NCBI GenBank assembly: GCA_045114455.1
Contig: JBGUKN010000076.1
Location: 1-18,718 of the forward strand
Source of the DNA: UBA1732 sp045114455
Lineage (GTDB): Bacteria > Verrucomicrobiota > Lentisphaeria > Victivallales > UBA1829
Direction: 5' to 3'
Length of the DNA: 18,718 nt
Made by a program: the position numbers and the translations under genes. The notes beneath the pieces are model-generated. The model did no database searches, had not been told where the DNA came from, and saw only the letters and a program-made list of their open reading frames with translations. Shown here in pieces: positions 12,901 to 18,718 of the stretch (position 1 is its first letter; the number at the start of each line of letters is the position of its first letter).

Positions 12901-15390
12901 ATCACGGAAAACGGCGGCTTCGTCGATATCCTCGACGGAGCGACCGCGACGTTCGTATCCCATACGTTCTCCGGGCACGTTTTGCAGGACAAGCAATCCG
13001 CCTCGGTCAACTCCGGGACGACCGCGACCGACACCACGATCGATTCCGGCGGCTGGCTTCTGGTCAGCTACGGCGTGGCAAGCAAAACGAATGTCAACAT
13101 GGGCGGCATAATCACGCTCTGGGGCGGCACGGCAGTCGACACAATAATCAACTCAGACGGCAAAATCCATGTCTACGAAGGAACGGCGGACAACACCAAG
13201 GTCAAATCCGGCGGCGAAATGCTTGTTTCCGCCAACGGCACGGCGACCGACGCCACGATCAACGCGGGCGGCAAGATGGTCGTTTCCGACGGCGGCAAGC
13301 TTACCGGGAGAATGACGTTCGAGAAAGGCGCTACTGTCACCTGCGAGACCGATGCGGTCCTCGATTTCGATTTGACGCAGACCGCGCCGGGCGAGACGGC
13401 GCTCGTGAACGATCTGTCATTCATCCCGGACACGTTCACTTTCACGCTCACGGTCGACGGCACGCAGGCGAACGGCATGTACTCTCTGGCGGGCGGCGCG
13501 GCAGGTTTCAGCAATGCCATCACGGTGAAGAACACGGTCGGGGAGACGCTCGGCACGCTCACGGTCGATGGCGGCACGAAGACGATCGACGGCGGGAAAT
13601 ACACGCTGATCCGGGACGAGGACGAACTTTCTCTCCTGATCGGCGATCCCCTTCCGCCGGAGCCGGACAACAACGATCTGGTTTTCAAGGGCAAGAACGA
13701 CAACAAGGCTGTCACGGGGTCCTACGGAAACCGCCTGAAGGCGGCCGGTCAGGAAATCCGCCTCGACCAGATCGACAGCATCGACCACGAAGGATACCAC
13801 AACCGCGTGGAAAAGAAGGTCAACGATGACAGCGACAATATCGACTACGCGAAGATCGTGCTGGCGCACGGTGCGAAGCTGAGCTTCCACGCCGAAGCCA
13901 CGGCCGCGGCTACGTTTACGGTCTACAGCCTGACGCAGGATAAGAAAGGCAAGTACACGCTGAAGAAACTCCAGACGCTGAAGCTGACGGATAAGGACAA
14001 GGACGGCGTGTTCACCGCCGATTCCAAGAAGCCGGTCTCGCTTTCGGTAAGCGGCCCGTACTACGTTTCCATGCAGTTCACAGACAAGAAGGCCGAGGAG
14101 GCGTACTACAACGTGAGCCTGAACGGCGAGGATAAGACAAAATTCTACGACGACGGCGACAACGGCTGGAACAACTGGCTGTGCGAGAAGAGCAAGTGCA
14201 ATGCGGACGTTGTGAGCGGCGACGCGGTGAATGTGTGGTCCCTCACCAAAGCAGTTCAGGTCGATGACGAAGGCATTTCCCATATTTATACTTACACCGA
14301 TGCTGATGAAAAGGAAAAAGAGATCGAGTTCAACAATTTTGTTGGCTTCAGCGACGACACTGACTACCGCCGGATCACGCTGAACTCGTCCGCGAAGCTG
14401 AGCTTCACCGTCACCGCCACGGACAAGGCGAAGATCGTGATCTGCAGGCTCGACGAGAAGGACGGCAAGTACACACTGAAGAAGCTCCAGACGACCGTGC
14501 TCACGCTGGATATAACGACGGGGCTGTACAAAGTCGATACGGCCGCCTGCAAGCTGCCCGCGAACCTCCCGGACGGGACGTCGGGCGAGTATTACATCTG
14601 CGTCCAGTCCACGAACGCGAAGAAGGGCGGCGAAGCGTATTACAACGTGCAGCTGAACACAAGTTCGGATGAGCCGAAGAAGAAGTCCAAGTTCTACATT
14701 GACTCCGACGACGGCACGAACGGCTGGCTGTACAATAAGAAAACGGACAAGGAACACTACAACGCGAACCTCTATGCAAACGAGATCGGACCCGGCTCCG
14801 AACAGATCTATCTGGAGACCTACGGAAGCGGTTTCCAAGTCATGATCGACGTGGACGGGGAATACAGGACCTGCAACGATTTCGTCGGCTTCGGCGACGA
14901 ACGGGACTATGCTGAGATCGTGGTGTCCGCACCCGGAACCTGCACGTTCTCGCTCGACGTTTACGGAACATCCAATTCGAGCTCGAAATTCACGGTCTAC
15001 AGCCTCACATGGAACGAAAGCAAGAAAGCCTGGACGCAGAAGACCCTCACGACGCAGACGGTCAGGATCGCGAAGAAAGAGGACCATGTCGACGGCGTTG
15101 CGACGAAGAAGGTCAACTTCAAGGCCGCCACGGACGCGCAGACCCGGTACTTCATTTCGATGCAGTCCACGGGCGCGAAGAACGGCGACGAGGTGTACTA
15201 CAATGTCACGGCCGCTTTCGCCGCGTCGGAAAGCGCCTCGCTTGTCATGCCGGAGACGGACCGCCTCGGTATATCGGATGTCCTTAGCTTCGGCGGGTAT
15301 GACGCGGACGCTCTTGCGGATGCCTCCGCGTCCTCCCTCGCCGAACTTGACGACAAGTCCGTCTGGCGGAATACGGCAAGCCTGGCGTAA
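9937..15390 (+). CDS. Giant AIDA-type strand-loop-strand repeat protein, probably exported
   Basis: The 1817-residue protein starts MGHFYNYWDKTLDQALWSSL, which is not a Sec signal peptide. The ATG follows AGGAGA at 9924-9929 with 7 nt spacing. Residues 60-220 look like an irregular beta-helix. Blocks of 19-residue repeats of the type GGTASNTTVNAGGSMYVSN fill about 381-695 and 858-1119; these match the autotransporter passenger strand-loop-strand repeat, a known O-heptosylation target in AIDA-I. Three copies of a 115-130 residue beta module lie at about 224-344, 696-823 and 1120-1237. A PPEPD linker leads to three PPC-like repeats (about 1250-1762) and a tail with GISDVLSFGGYDADALADAS. There is no C-terminal beta-barrel, so it is not a classical autotransporter. 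A surface or secreted adhesin or matrix protein, perhaps using type I secretion, is inferred. No transporter genes are adjacent. Confidence 0.85.
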   Translation: MGHFYNYWDKTLDQALWSSLNTNNPTEVYFAVMTPLQILNEVDTNDSTGGDMSYMNYMNFRAYDSVDFTSDTNESIFTLPATFSCLDNTSMTNVKFASRGASGTSLYALGTNVKLNNIQFTEGGFVQLGSGGTAQKLDGLTASGNFDTLQLANNAGATAENINIAGNMNMLSVGDGNVVKNVVISGNLLSAYVGKGAALENFSGRIANGLTVKSGGKVVVGDGGKLAGKMTFEAGAESVAVDKSATIDFDLRQTTAGADPLLNDFSFVTDNNLSFTLTVDGTQTLGVYKLAGNAADFGGRTITVVNASDETLGTLTLTSGTQTLGGVKYTLFLDITTLTVAVGDFNPVFTGVVENETKDITIPWSAVDVKVNDKGILNVLNGGTASNTTVNAGGSMYVSNGGTATGATVNQGGEMYVSAGGTATGIVENGGWVGVGDGANVTFSSNTFSGLVLQDTQSATVHSGTTATGTTVDGGKMHVSNGGIANDTTVNAGGSMYISGNGTAGNTTVDQGGLVRVFDNGSANSTTVNAGGSMYVSNGGKVSGATVNQGGTLYVSKGGSALEVVENGGYCVFYTDATVTIVPNTFSGLVLQDTQSASIHSGTTATDTMVGEGCLFGVLGGKVIGATVNQGGSLNINFGGTATGATVNAGGKIALMEGVADKTTVVSGGSVTVYSSGRATDPTVCEGGTVVLSSGGKLTGKMSFETGAKLLVVETGAILDFDLTRTAAGADALVNDLSVPMNAADWFKNPMDFVYTLTVDGTQADGNYKLAEKAAGFDRTITVKNTSGEELGTLTVNGDTQEIDGVKYALTLSGSELSVLIGDPVFTDIVESGTKNIASPMSAVDVTVNDKGILNILDGGKASNTEVNAGGGMVVSDGGTATGVTLNCGGYLEIDTGASVTDVLENGGYVYIEDEAEGKPTNVTFLSNSFSGLALNGTWATVHSGTTATDIDVNSAGVMDILSGGSLANVTVNAGGEIAVVSGATVRQITENGGFVDILDGATATFVSHTFSGHVLQDKQSASVNSGTTATDTTIDSGGWLLVSYGVASKTNVNMGGIITLWGGTAVDTIINSDGKIHVYEGTADNTKVKSGGEMLVSANGTATDATINAGGKMVVSDGGKLTGRMTFEKGATVTCETDAVLDFDLTQTAPGETALVNDLSFIPDTFTFTLTVDGTQANGMYSLAGGAAGFSNAITVKNTVGETLGTLTVDGGTKTIDGGKYTLIRDEDELSLLIGDPLPPEPDNNDLVFKGKNDNKAVTGSYGNRLKAAGQEIRLDQIDSIDHEGYHNRVEKKVNDDSDNIDYAKIVLAHGAKLSFHAEATAAATFTVYSLTQDKKGKYTLKKLQTLKLTDKDKDGVFTADSKKPVSLSVSGPYYVSMQFTDKKAEEAYYNVSLNGEDKTKFYDDGDNGWNNWLCEKSKCNADVVSGDAVNVWSLTKAVQVDDEGISHIYTYTDADEKEKEIEFNNFVGFSDDTDYRRITLNSSAKLSFTVTATDKAKIVICRLDEKDGKYTLKKLQTTVLTLDITTGLYKVDTAACKLPANLPDGTSGEYYICVQSTNAKKGGEAYYNVQLNTSSDEPKKKSKFYIDSDDGTNGWLYNKKTDKEHYNANLYANEIGPGSEQIYLETYGSGFQVMIDVDGEYRTCNDFVGFGDERDYAEIVVSAPGTCTFSLDVYGTSNSSSKFTVYSLTWNESKKAWTQKTLTTQTVRIAKKEDHVDGVATKKVNFKAATDAQTRYFISMQSTGAKNGDEVYYNVTAAFAASESASLVMPETDRLGISDVLSFGGYDADALADASASSLAELDDKSVWRNTASLA
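10606..13647 (+). repeat. Three dispersed copies of a GKLTGKMTFE...LTVDGTQ beta module
   Basis: Copies lie at 10606-10968, 12022-12405 and 13294-13647. Each starts GGKL[AT]G[KR]M[TS]FE, continues with [IL]DFDLxxTxxG, FxxTLTVDGTQ and ETLGTLTV-like strands, and ends just before a GD turn. A 25-base stretch covering TLTVDGTQ is identical in all three, at 10761, 12201 and 13443. In the first two copies it is followed by PVFTxxVExxTKxI, then SAVDVxVNDKGILN, leading into a repeat block. The third leads instead into the proline linker and C-terminal region. Confidence 0.8.
11077..13293 (+). repeat. Two blocks of 57-bp strand-loop-strand repeats with a recurring spacer cassette
   Basis: Block 1 (11077-12021) and block 2 (12508-13293) are built of 19-codon units whose core is GGxAxxxTVNxGGxxxVS. 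Degenerate units alternate with a longer cassette, NTFSGLVLQDTQSATVHSGT, found at residues 446, 584, 928 (NSFSGLALNG) and 1009 (HTFSGHVLQD). Unit-to-unit DNA similarity is high in the GGCGGCACGGCGACC type core, so recombination between units is possible. Confidence 0.8.
13684..15222 (+). repeat. Three PPC-like beta-sandwich repeats at the protein C-terminus
   Basis: Three domains of about 165-185 residues share DYxxIxLxxxAKLSF, a TVYSLTxxxxGKYTLKKLQT type segment and a closing YY[VI]xxQ[FS]T...EAYYNVxLN. The pattern resembles bacterial pre-peptidase C-terminal (PPC) domains. The first two end with KFYDDGDNGWNNWL (residue 1402 on) and KFYIDSDDGTNGWL (about 1585 on), acidic Asp/Gly loops that could bind calcium. 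The third runs directly into the C-terminal tail. Confidence 0.7.
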
Positions 15391-15421
15391 GTCCTCCGAA
15401 TCTCAAAACGAATCAAAAACA

Positions 15422-15458
15422 AACGCCCCCGGTCCTTCCCGAACCGGAGGCGTTTTTT
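15422..15458. terminator. Bidirectional terminator between the giant gene and the TPR gene
   Basis: AACGCC-C-CCGGT (15422-15433) pairs with ACCGG-A-GGCGTT (15443-15454), an 11-bp stem with one C-A mismatch, followed by six T ending at 15458. On the minus strand the stem is followed by TTTGTTTTTG, so it can also stop the convergent TPR transcript. Confidence 0.8.
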
Positions 15459-15496
15459 CGGAAATGAAGGGAGAACGGACGGAACCGTTCAAACCG

Positions 15497-16876
15497 TCAC
15501 TTGTTTTCCTCGTAGAACTTGTTGATGCGTTCGGCGACGTCGAGGTACTTGATGTCGACCGCGTAGATCTGCTTGAAGCAGTCGAGGGCTTCCTTCTTCT
15601 TGCCCATCAGGTCGTAGGTGCAGCCCAGGTGGTACAGAGTAACCATCTTGTCGGGGTTCATGGTGGGCATGTCCTCGAGGGCGCGGTTGAACTGCTCGAT
15701 GGCCATGTCGAACTGGTTCTTGGCAGCGAAGCAACGGCCGAGGTAGACGATGGCGATCAGGCGGTGCTGCGGGTTGCGCTGCGCAATCTGGAACTGTTCC
15801 AGAGCATCGTCGACGGCGCCGCCTTCCCAGAGGAGTTCGGCGTATTCGAAGCGGATCTGGAGGTCGTTCGGGTACAGGCGGATACGATCCTGGTAGCGTT
15901 CCATGCGGTAATCGTAGTTGGCTTTCTTTTCGGCGTCGATCTCTTCCTGCGGACGGCCATCCTTGATCATCTGGTCGATCTTGCGCTTGGAGATGGCGGT
16001 GTTGGCCTTTTCGATGGCCTTGTCGATTGCCGGGTCGAGCGTACCCATCTTGTTGACGATCCAGTTGTACGCCTCGATGGCCTTTTCGTATTCCTCTGCG
16101 CGGAGATAGAGTTCGGCGAGACGGCGGCGGGTGTCGATGGATTCGCTGCCTTCTTCGATTTCCTTCGAATACTTTTCGATCATCTCGCGGATATCGTCTT
16201 CGGCGCGGATGATGCGGTCGCCCTGGTCCTTGTTGCCGGTGTTGAGGTTCTTCTTGAAGTCGGACTTGTCGCCCTGGCCCCACTTGCCCTTTTCCATGGA
16301 GGCGAGCGCGGCGGCTTCACGCAGGAGCGCGAGCTTTTCGAGGTCGCCGGGATACTTGTCGGCGAGTTTCTGGCAGATGGTGAGGTATTTGATACCCTGT
16401 CCGTCGGCCTTGTAGTATTCGCCGAGCTTGACGATGTTGGCTTCGTTCTTGTCGTCCTTTTCGACGAGGAGCTCGTAGGCTTCCACGCAGATGAACATCG
16501 CCTCAAGCTTCTTTGCGGATTCGGCGAGGAGAGTCAGCGCGGCGGGATTGAAGATGTTGAACGCAAGGGCTTCTTCCGCCTGGTCCATGGCCTCTTTGGG
16601 CTTCTTGGCCTTCAGCATGTTGCCTTTCGTGATGTGGGGCAGGGCCTTGGCTGTGGCCAGCGCCTTGGCGACGGAGCCCATTTTCGCGAAGAGGTCGCGT
16701 TCGCACTTGCGAAGTTTTTCACGGGCGTCGAGGAATCCCGGGTCGAACTGTACGATTTCCTTGAAGAGCGTGATTGCGTATTCCAGATTGCCCTGGTTCA
16801 TCACCTGCAACGCCTTGGTGTAGGCGGATTTTGTTGCAGTAGGAACATCCTTCAAGGTCTTTTTGACGATGGCCAT
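15497..16876 (-). CDS. Cytoplasmic tetratricopeptide-repeat protein
   Basis: The 459-residue protein has no signal peptide or membrane segment. TPR units are clear at several places: SAYTKALQVMNQGNLEYAITLFKEIVQFDP near the N-terminus, a middle unit with RRLAELYLRAEEYEKAIEAYNWI, and a C-terminal pair with ALEQFQIAQRNPQHRLIAIVYLGRCFAAKNQFDMAIEQFNRAL then YHLGCTYDLMGKKKEALDCFKQ (quoted in overlapping parts). Between the repeats lie lysine- and glutamate-rich helices, including a coiled-coil-prone stretch at about 215-250 with many Glu and Asp. TPR proteins are scaffolds; the partner is unknown. AGGAGGT lies upstream at about 16892-16886 and supports the start at 16876. The gene is monocistronic, divergent from mnmE and convergent with the giant repeat gene. 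Confidence 0.9.
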   Translation of the reverse strand: MAIVKKTLKDVPTATKSAYTKALQVMNQGNLEYAITLFKEIVQFDPGFLDAREKLRKCERDLFAKMGSVAKALATAKALPHITKGNMLKAKKPKEAMDQAEEALAFNIFNPAALTLLAESAKKLEAMFICVEAYELLVEKDDKNEANIVKLGEYYKADGQGIKYLTICQKLADKYPGDLEKLALLREAAALASMEKGKWGQGDKSDFKKNLNTGNKDQGDRIIRAEDDIREMIEKYSKEIEEGSESIDTRRRLAELYLRAEEYEKAIEAYNWIVNKMGTLDPAIDKAIEKANTAISKRKIDQMIKDGRPQEEIDAEKKANYDYRMERYQDRIRLYPNDLQIRFEYAELLWEGGAVDDALEQFQIAQRNPQHRLIAIVYLGRCFAAKNQFDMAIEQFNRALEDMPTMNPDKMVTLYHLGCTYDLMGKKKEALDCFKQIYAVDIKYLDVAERINKFYEENK

Positions 16877-16899
16877 AAGTAAGAAACCTCCTCATGGGG

Positions 16900-16928
16900 T
16901 TGAAAAATGCGTGTTCACAGTGTATAAT
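16900..16928 (+). promoter_or_regulatory. Promoter of mnmE
   Basis: TTGAAA (16900-16905) and a perfect TATAAT (16923-16928) are separated by exactly 17 bp, the best promoter in the window. A start near 16935 leaves a leader of about 75 nt. The elements lie inside the 5' leader of the divergent TPR gene. Confidence 0.75.
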
Positions 16929-16966
16929 ATAAATATAACACTACTACCAAAACGCGGGAAAATCAA
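16915..16966 (-). promoter_or_regulatory. Probable promoter region of the TPR gene
   Basis: The minus strand has TTGATT at 16966-16961, but its best-spaced -10 (TAGTGT) is poor. TTGGTA at 16950-16945 has TATTAT 15 bp away or TTATAC 17 bp away, both in an AT-rich stretch that overlaps the -10 of mnmE on the other strand. The exact start cannot be fixed from sequence alone. Confidence 0.4.
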
Positions 16967-17009
16967 GTCCCGCACCCCTCTTTTTTCATTTTTTTTGGAG
17001 TTTTTCGCC

Positions 17010-18455
17010 TTGTTTGAGCATGAGAACGACACGATCGCGGCGGTTTGCACCGGCACGGGCGGCGCGGTGAGCATCATCCGCATTTCCGGCCCGCGCGCAC
17101 TGGATGCGGTCCGCAAGGCCTGGCGCGGCAAACGTATGCCGGGACCGGACTGCCCGCGCGTCATGCTTTACGGACATATCGTGTCCGGCCCGGAAGGGAA
17201 CGAAGGCGCGGGCGAACCGTCCCTTGCAGTCTTCATGCCCGGACCCCGCAGTTTCACAGGCGAAGACGTGGCGGAGATCCATTGTCACGGCGGCAGTTTC
17301 GCCGCGCGCCGTGCGCTCCGGCTGGTCCTGCAGGCGGGAGCCCGTCTCGCGCAGAACGGCGAGTTCACGCGTCGGGCGTTTCTCAACGGCAAGCTCGACC
17401 TGACGCAGGCGGAAGGTGTCCTCGACCTCATCAACGCCGGCAGCGAACGCGCCGGGCTTCTTGCCGAACGCCAGCTCAGCGGCGCGGTCGGCTCGCTCGT
17501 CCGCGAAATTCGTGCGGAAACTGTCCATCTGCTTTCCGAATGCGAATCCCGCCTCGATTTCTCCGAGGAGGACCTCGACTGGATGCCGCCGGACATCCTT
17601 TCCGGCAGGATCGTATCCCTGCGCGAACAGGCTGTCGCACTTGCATCGACCGCACGGGCGGGCGCGCTTATCCGCGACGGCGTCGCACTGGTGATCGCGG
17701 GGCCGCCGAATGCCGGAAAATCCAGTCTCCTCAACCGCATGCTCGGCTACGACCGTGCCATCGTCACCGCCGTCCCCGGCACCACGCGCGACACGCTGGA
17801 GGAATCCGTTTCCATTGGCGGCATACGGTTCCGCGTGACCGACACCGCGGGGCTGCGCGAGGCGGAACAGGCCGACCCGGTCGAGGCGATGGGCATGGAG
17901 CGTTCCCGGCAGTCCCTCGGCACGGCCGACATCGTGCTGTGGCTGCTGGACGCCTCCGCGCCCCCGGAGTCATTCCCCTCCCAGTTCGAAGCCATGGACC
18001 ACGCGCGAACCGCCGTTCAGGGCAGATTCATTCCCTGTTGGAACAAAATGGACGGTGCGGCAAAAAGCGCGGTTGAACTCGATTCGGAGTATGTCCCGGG
18101 AAATGAAAACTCGGAGGATGCGGCCCGTGATCCCGAAACCATTTTCGAACACATCTCCGCAAAGACAGGCGACGGCCTGGACAGCCTGTTCTGCCGCCTC
18201 GAAGCGACAGCATGGGACGGACTTCCCCCCGCCGCGCAGTCCGGCGGCGCCGCCGTCTCCGAACGCCACGCCACGCTGCTGGAACAGGCCGCAAATCATC
18301 TTGACGCCGCATGCGAGTGCGTGCGGGCAGAGTCCTGGGAACTCGCGGGCAGTTCGCTCCGCACCGCGGCCGAACTCGTCGGTTGCATCACGGGCGAGAC
18401 CGCCACGCCGGATGTTCTGGACGAGATCTTCTCGCGTTTCTGCATCGGGAAATAA
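17010..18455 (+). CDS. mnmE: tRNA uridine-5-carboxymethylaminomethyl modification GTPase MnmE
   Basis: MnmE (TrmE) with MnmG installs the cmnm5 or nm5 group on wobble U34 of certain tRNAs in the cytoplasm. The N-terminal tetrahydrofolate-binding domain includes DTIAAVCTGTGGAVSIIRIS and GEDVAEIHCHGG (about 84-95). The G domain has G1 GPPNAGKSS (from 231), G2 TTRD, G3 DTAG (278) and G4 NKMD (345). The protein ends FCIGK with the catalytic Cys at 478 in the required CxGK. A TTG start at 17010 is chosen because GGAG at 16997-17000 is 9 nt upstream, the protein then begins MFEHENDTIAAV as in the family, and it lies after the promoter. An upstream ATG at 16863 precedes the promoter. At 481 residues it is slightly long; a less conserved stretch at about 350-385 explains this. 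Confidence 0.96.
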   Translation: MFEHENDTIAAVCTGTGGAVSIIRISGPRALDAVRKAWRGKRMPGPDCPRVMLYGHIVSGPEGNEGAGEPSLAVFMPGPRSFTGEDVAEIHCHGGSFAARRALRLVLQAGARLAQNGEFTRRAFLNGKLDLTQAEGVLDLINAGSERAGLLAERQLSGAVGSLVREIRAETVHLLSECESRLDFSEEDLDWMPPDILSGRIVSLREQAVALASTARAGALIRDGVALVIAGPPNAGKSSLLNRMLGYDRAIVTAVPGTTRDTLEESVSIGGIRFRVTDTAGLREAEQADPVEAMGMERSRQSLGTADIVLWLLDASAPPESFPSQFEAMDHARTAVQGRFIPCWNKMDGAAKSAVELDSEYVPGNENSEDAARDPETIFEHISAKTGDGLDSLFCRLEATAWDGLPPAAQSGGAAVSERHATLLEQAANHLDAACECVRAESWELAGSSLRTAAELVGCITGETATPDVLDEIFSRFCIGK

Positions 18456-18554
18456 GAAGAGTTCTCTTTCCCGTTTTCTTCCTGCATGGAGCCTGTTTCC
18501 CGTTTTTTCCGGGAGGACTCCGACGTTTTCTCCTGTCTGAATACTCAGTTCTCC

Positions 18555-18578
18555 GGAGGGATGGCCTTCCTTTTTTTT
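18555..18578 (+). terminator. Intrinsic terminator after mnmE
   Basis: GGAGGG (18555-18560) pairs with CCTTCC (18565-18570), with one G-U pair, around the tetraloop ATGG, followed by eight T. It lies about 100 bp after the mnmE stop. The space between is pyrimidine-rich, with a weak CCCG/CGGG hairpin and no gene. Confidence 0.75.
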
Positions 18579-18630
18579 GAACTCAGGCAAAGAACAGCGT
18601 CGCTTCGGTCTTCCAGCCCGACAATGAACA

Positions 18631-18662
18631 GGCCCCCGCAGTCCCGAAGGACCGCGGGGGCC
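18631..18662 (-). terminator. Strong hairpin, probable terminator of a minus-strand gene
   Basis: GGCCCCCGC-A-GTCC pairs with GGAC-C-GCGGGGGCC over 14 positions with one A-C mismatch, around CGAA. It lies 11 bp beyond a candidate minus-strand stop codon at 18676-18674. The following minus-strand sequence (TGTTCATTGT) is only a weak T tract, so termination is likely but not certain. Confidence 0.45.
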
Positions 18663-18673
18663 TGGTTGTGGTT

Positions 18674-18718
18674 TCAGGCGAGTTCGCCTGTCACCGGGGT
18701 TCGTGTCAGGCGATCAGG
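18674..18718 (-). CDS. Possible 3' end of a minus-strand gene (partial, unidentified)
   Basis: From the right edge the minus strand reads 14 codons, PDRLTRTPVTGELA, then TGA at 18676-18674, directly before a strong terminator-like hairpin. The stretch is too short to name a family. The other two minus-strand frames meet stops or give nothing better. A perfect CAGGCG/CGCCTG hairpin at 18675-18690 overlaps the stop. The call rests mainly on the hairpin placement. Confidence 0.3.
   Translation of the reverse strand, partial: PDRLTRTPVTGELA

Noticed and set aside
11077..13293. Periodic repeats as a possible CRISPR array
   Set aside because: Units are coding, vary by codon, keep the frame and lack unique spacers of constant length.
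13417..15087. 556-residue minus-strand frame opposite the end of the giant gene
   Set aside because: Shadow of a GC-biased gene; the plus-strand frame has repeated domain structure, promoter and terminator.
14909..16882. 657-residue plus-strand frame joining the end of the giant gene to the TPR region
   Set aside because: It runs through a strong terminator and is antisense to clear TPR repeats; arginine-rich then valine/aspartate-rich text is typical of a shadow.

Overview
The window is a stretch of bacterial chromosome, GC-rich in its housekeeping genes, with nine complete genes, one frameshifted gene, one tRNA and gene fragments at both edges. The rpsO-pnp order, the housekeeping set (pnp, recJ, frr, mnmE, tRNA-Leu) and a giant AIDA-type strand-loop-strand repeat protein next to a four-helix-bundle-suffix gene suggest a Gram-negative, probably Lentisphaerota (Victivallales-like) genome. 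That placement rests on family recognition alone and is not proven.

Layout. 1-64: 3' end of rpsO. 65-494: long untranslated rpsO-pnp spacer with an 87-nt imperfect stem-loop. 495-2615: pnp, closed by a good intrinsic terminator. 2746-4631: a visibly less GC-rich accessory block with its own promoter and palindromic operator, a HigB/GraT toxin, a HigA antitoxin and a membrane-anchored Sel1-repeat protein. 4637-6469 (minus): a four-helix-bundle-suffix gene broken by one extra base, placed 8 bp after a DUF362 4Fe-4S protein whose promoter is visible. 6777-6862 (minus): tRNA-Leu(CAG), divergent from recJ (7031-8749). recJ converges on frr (8921-9484, minus) over a bidirectional terminator.

9937-15390 is the dominant accessory feature: an 1817-residue repeat protein with a strong promoter, no Sec signal peptide and no autotransporter barrel. 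It has two blocks of strand-loop-strand repeats, three copies of a beta-rich module, three C-terminal PPC-like beta-sandwich repeats joined by acidic Asp/Gly loops, and a distinctive 50-residue tail that could be a type I secretion signal. It converges over a shared terminator on a cytoplasmic TPR protein (15497-16876, minus). mnmE (17010-18455) is divergent from the TPR gene, uses a TTG start and has a near-consensus promoter lying inside the TPR gene's leader. The last 45 bases may be the 3' end of another minus-strand gene.

Together the core genes serve RNA decay (PNPase), recombination and repair (RecJ), ribosome recycling (RRF) and tRNA wobble modification (MnmE). The accessory genes are a toxin-antitoxin pair and large surface or secreted and scaffold proteins. 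I saw no CRISPR array, insertion sequence, integrase or phage gene. The most novel candidate is the giant repeat protein with its unexplained export route and a T10 tract inside its promoter spacer.
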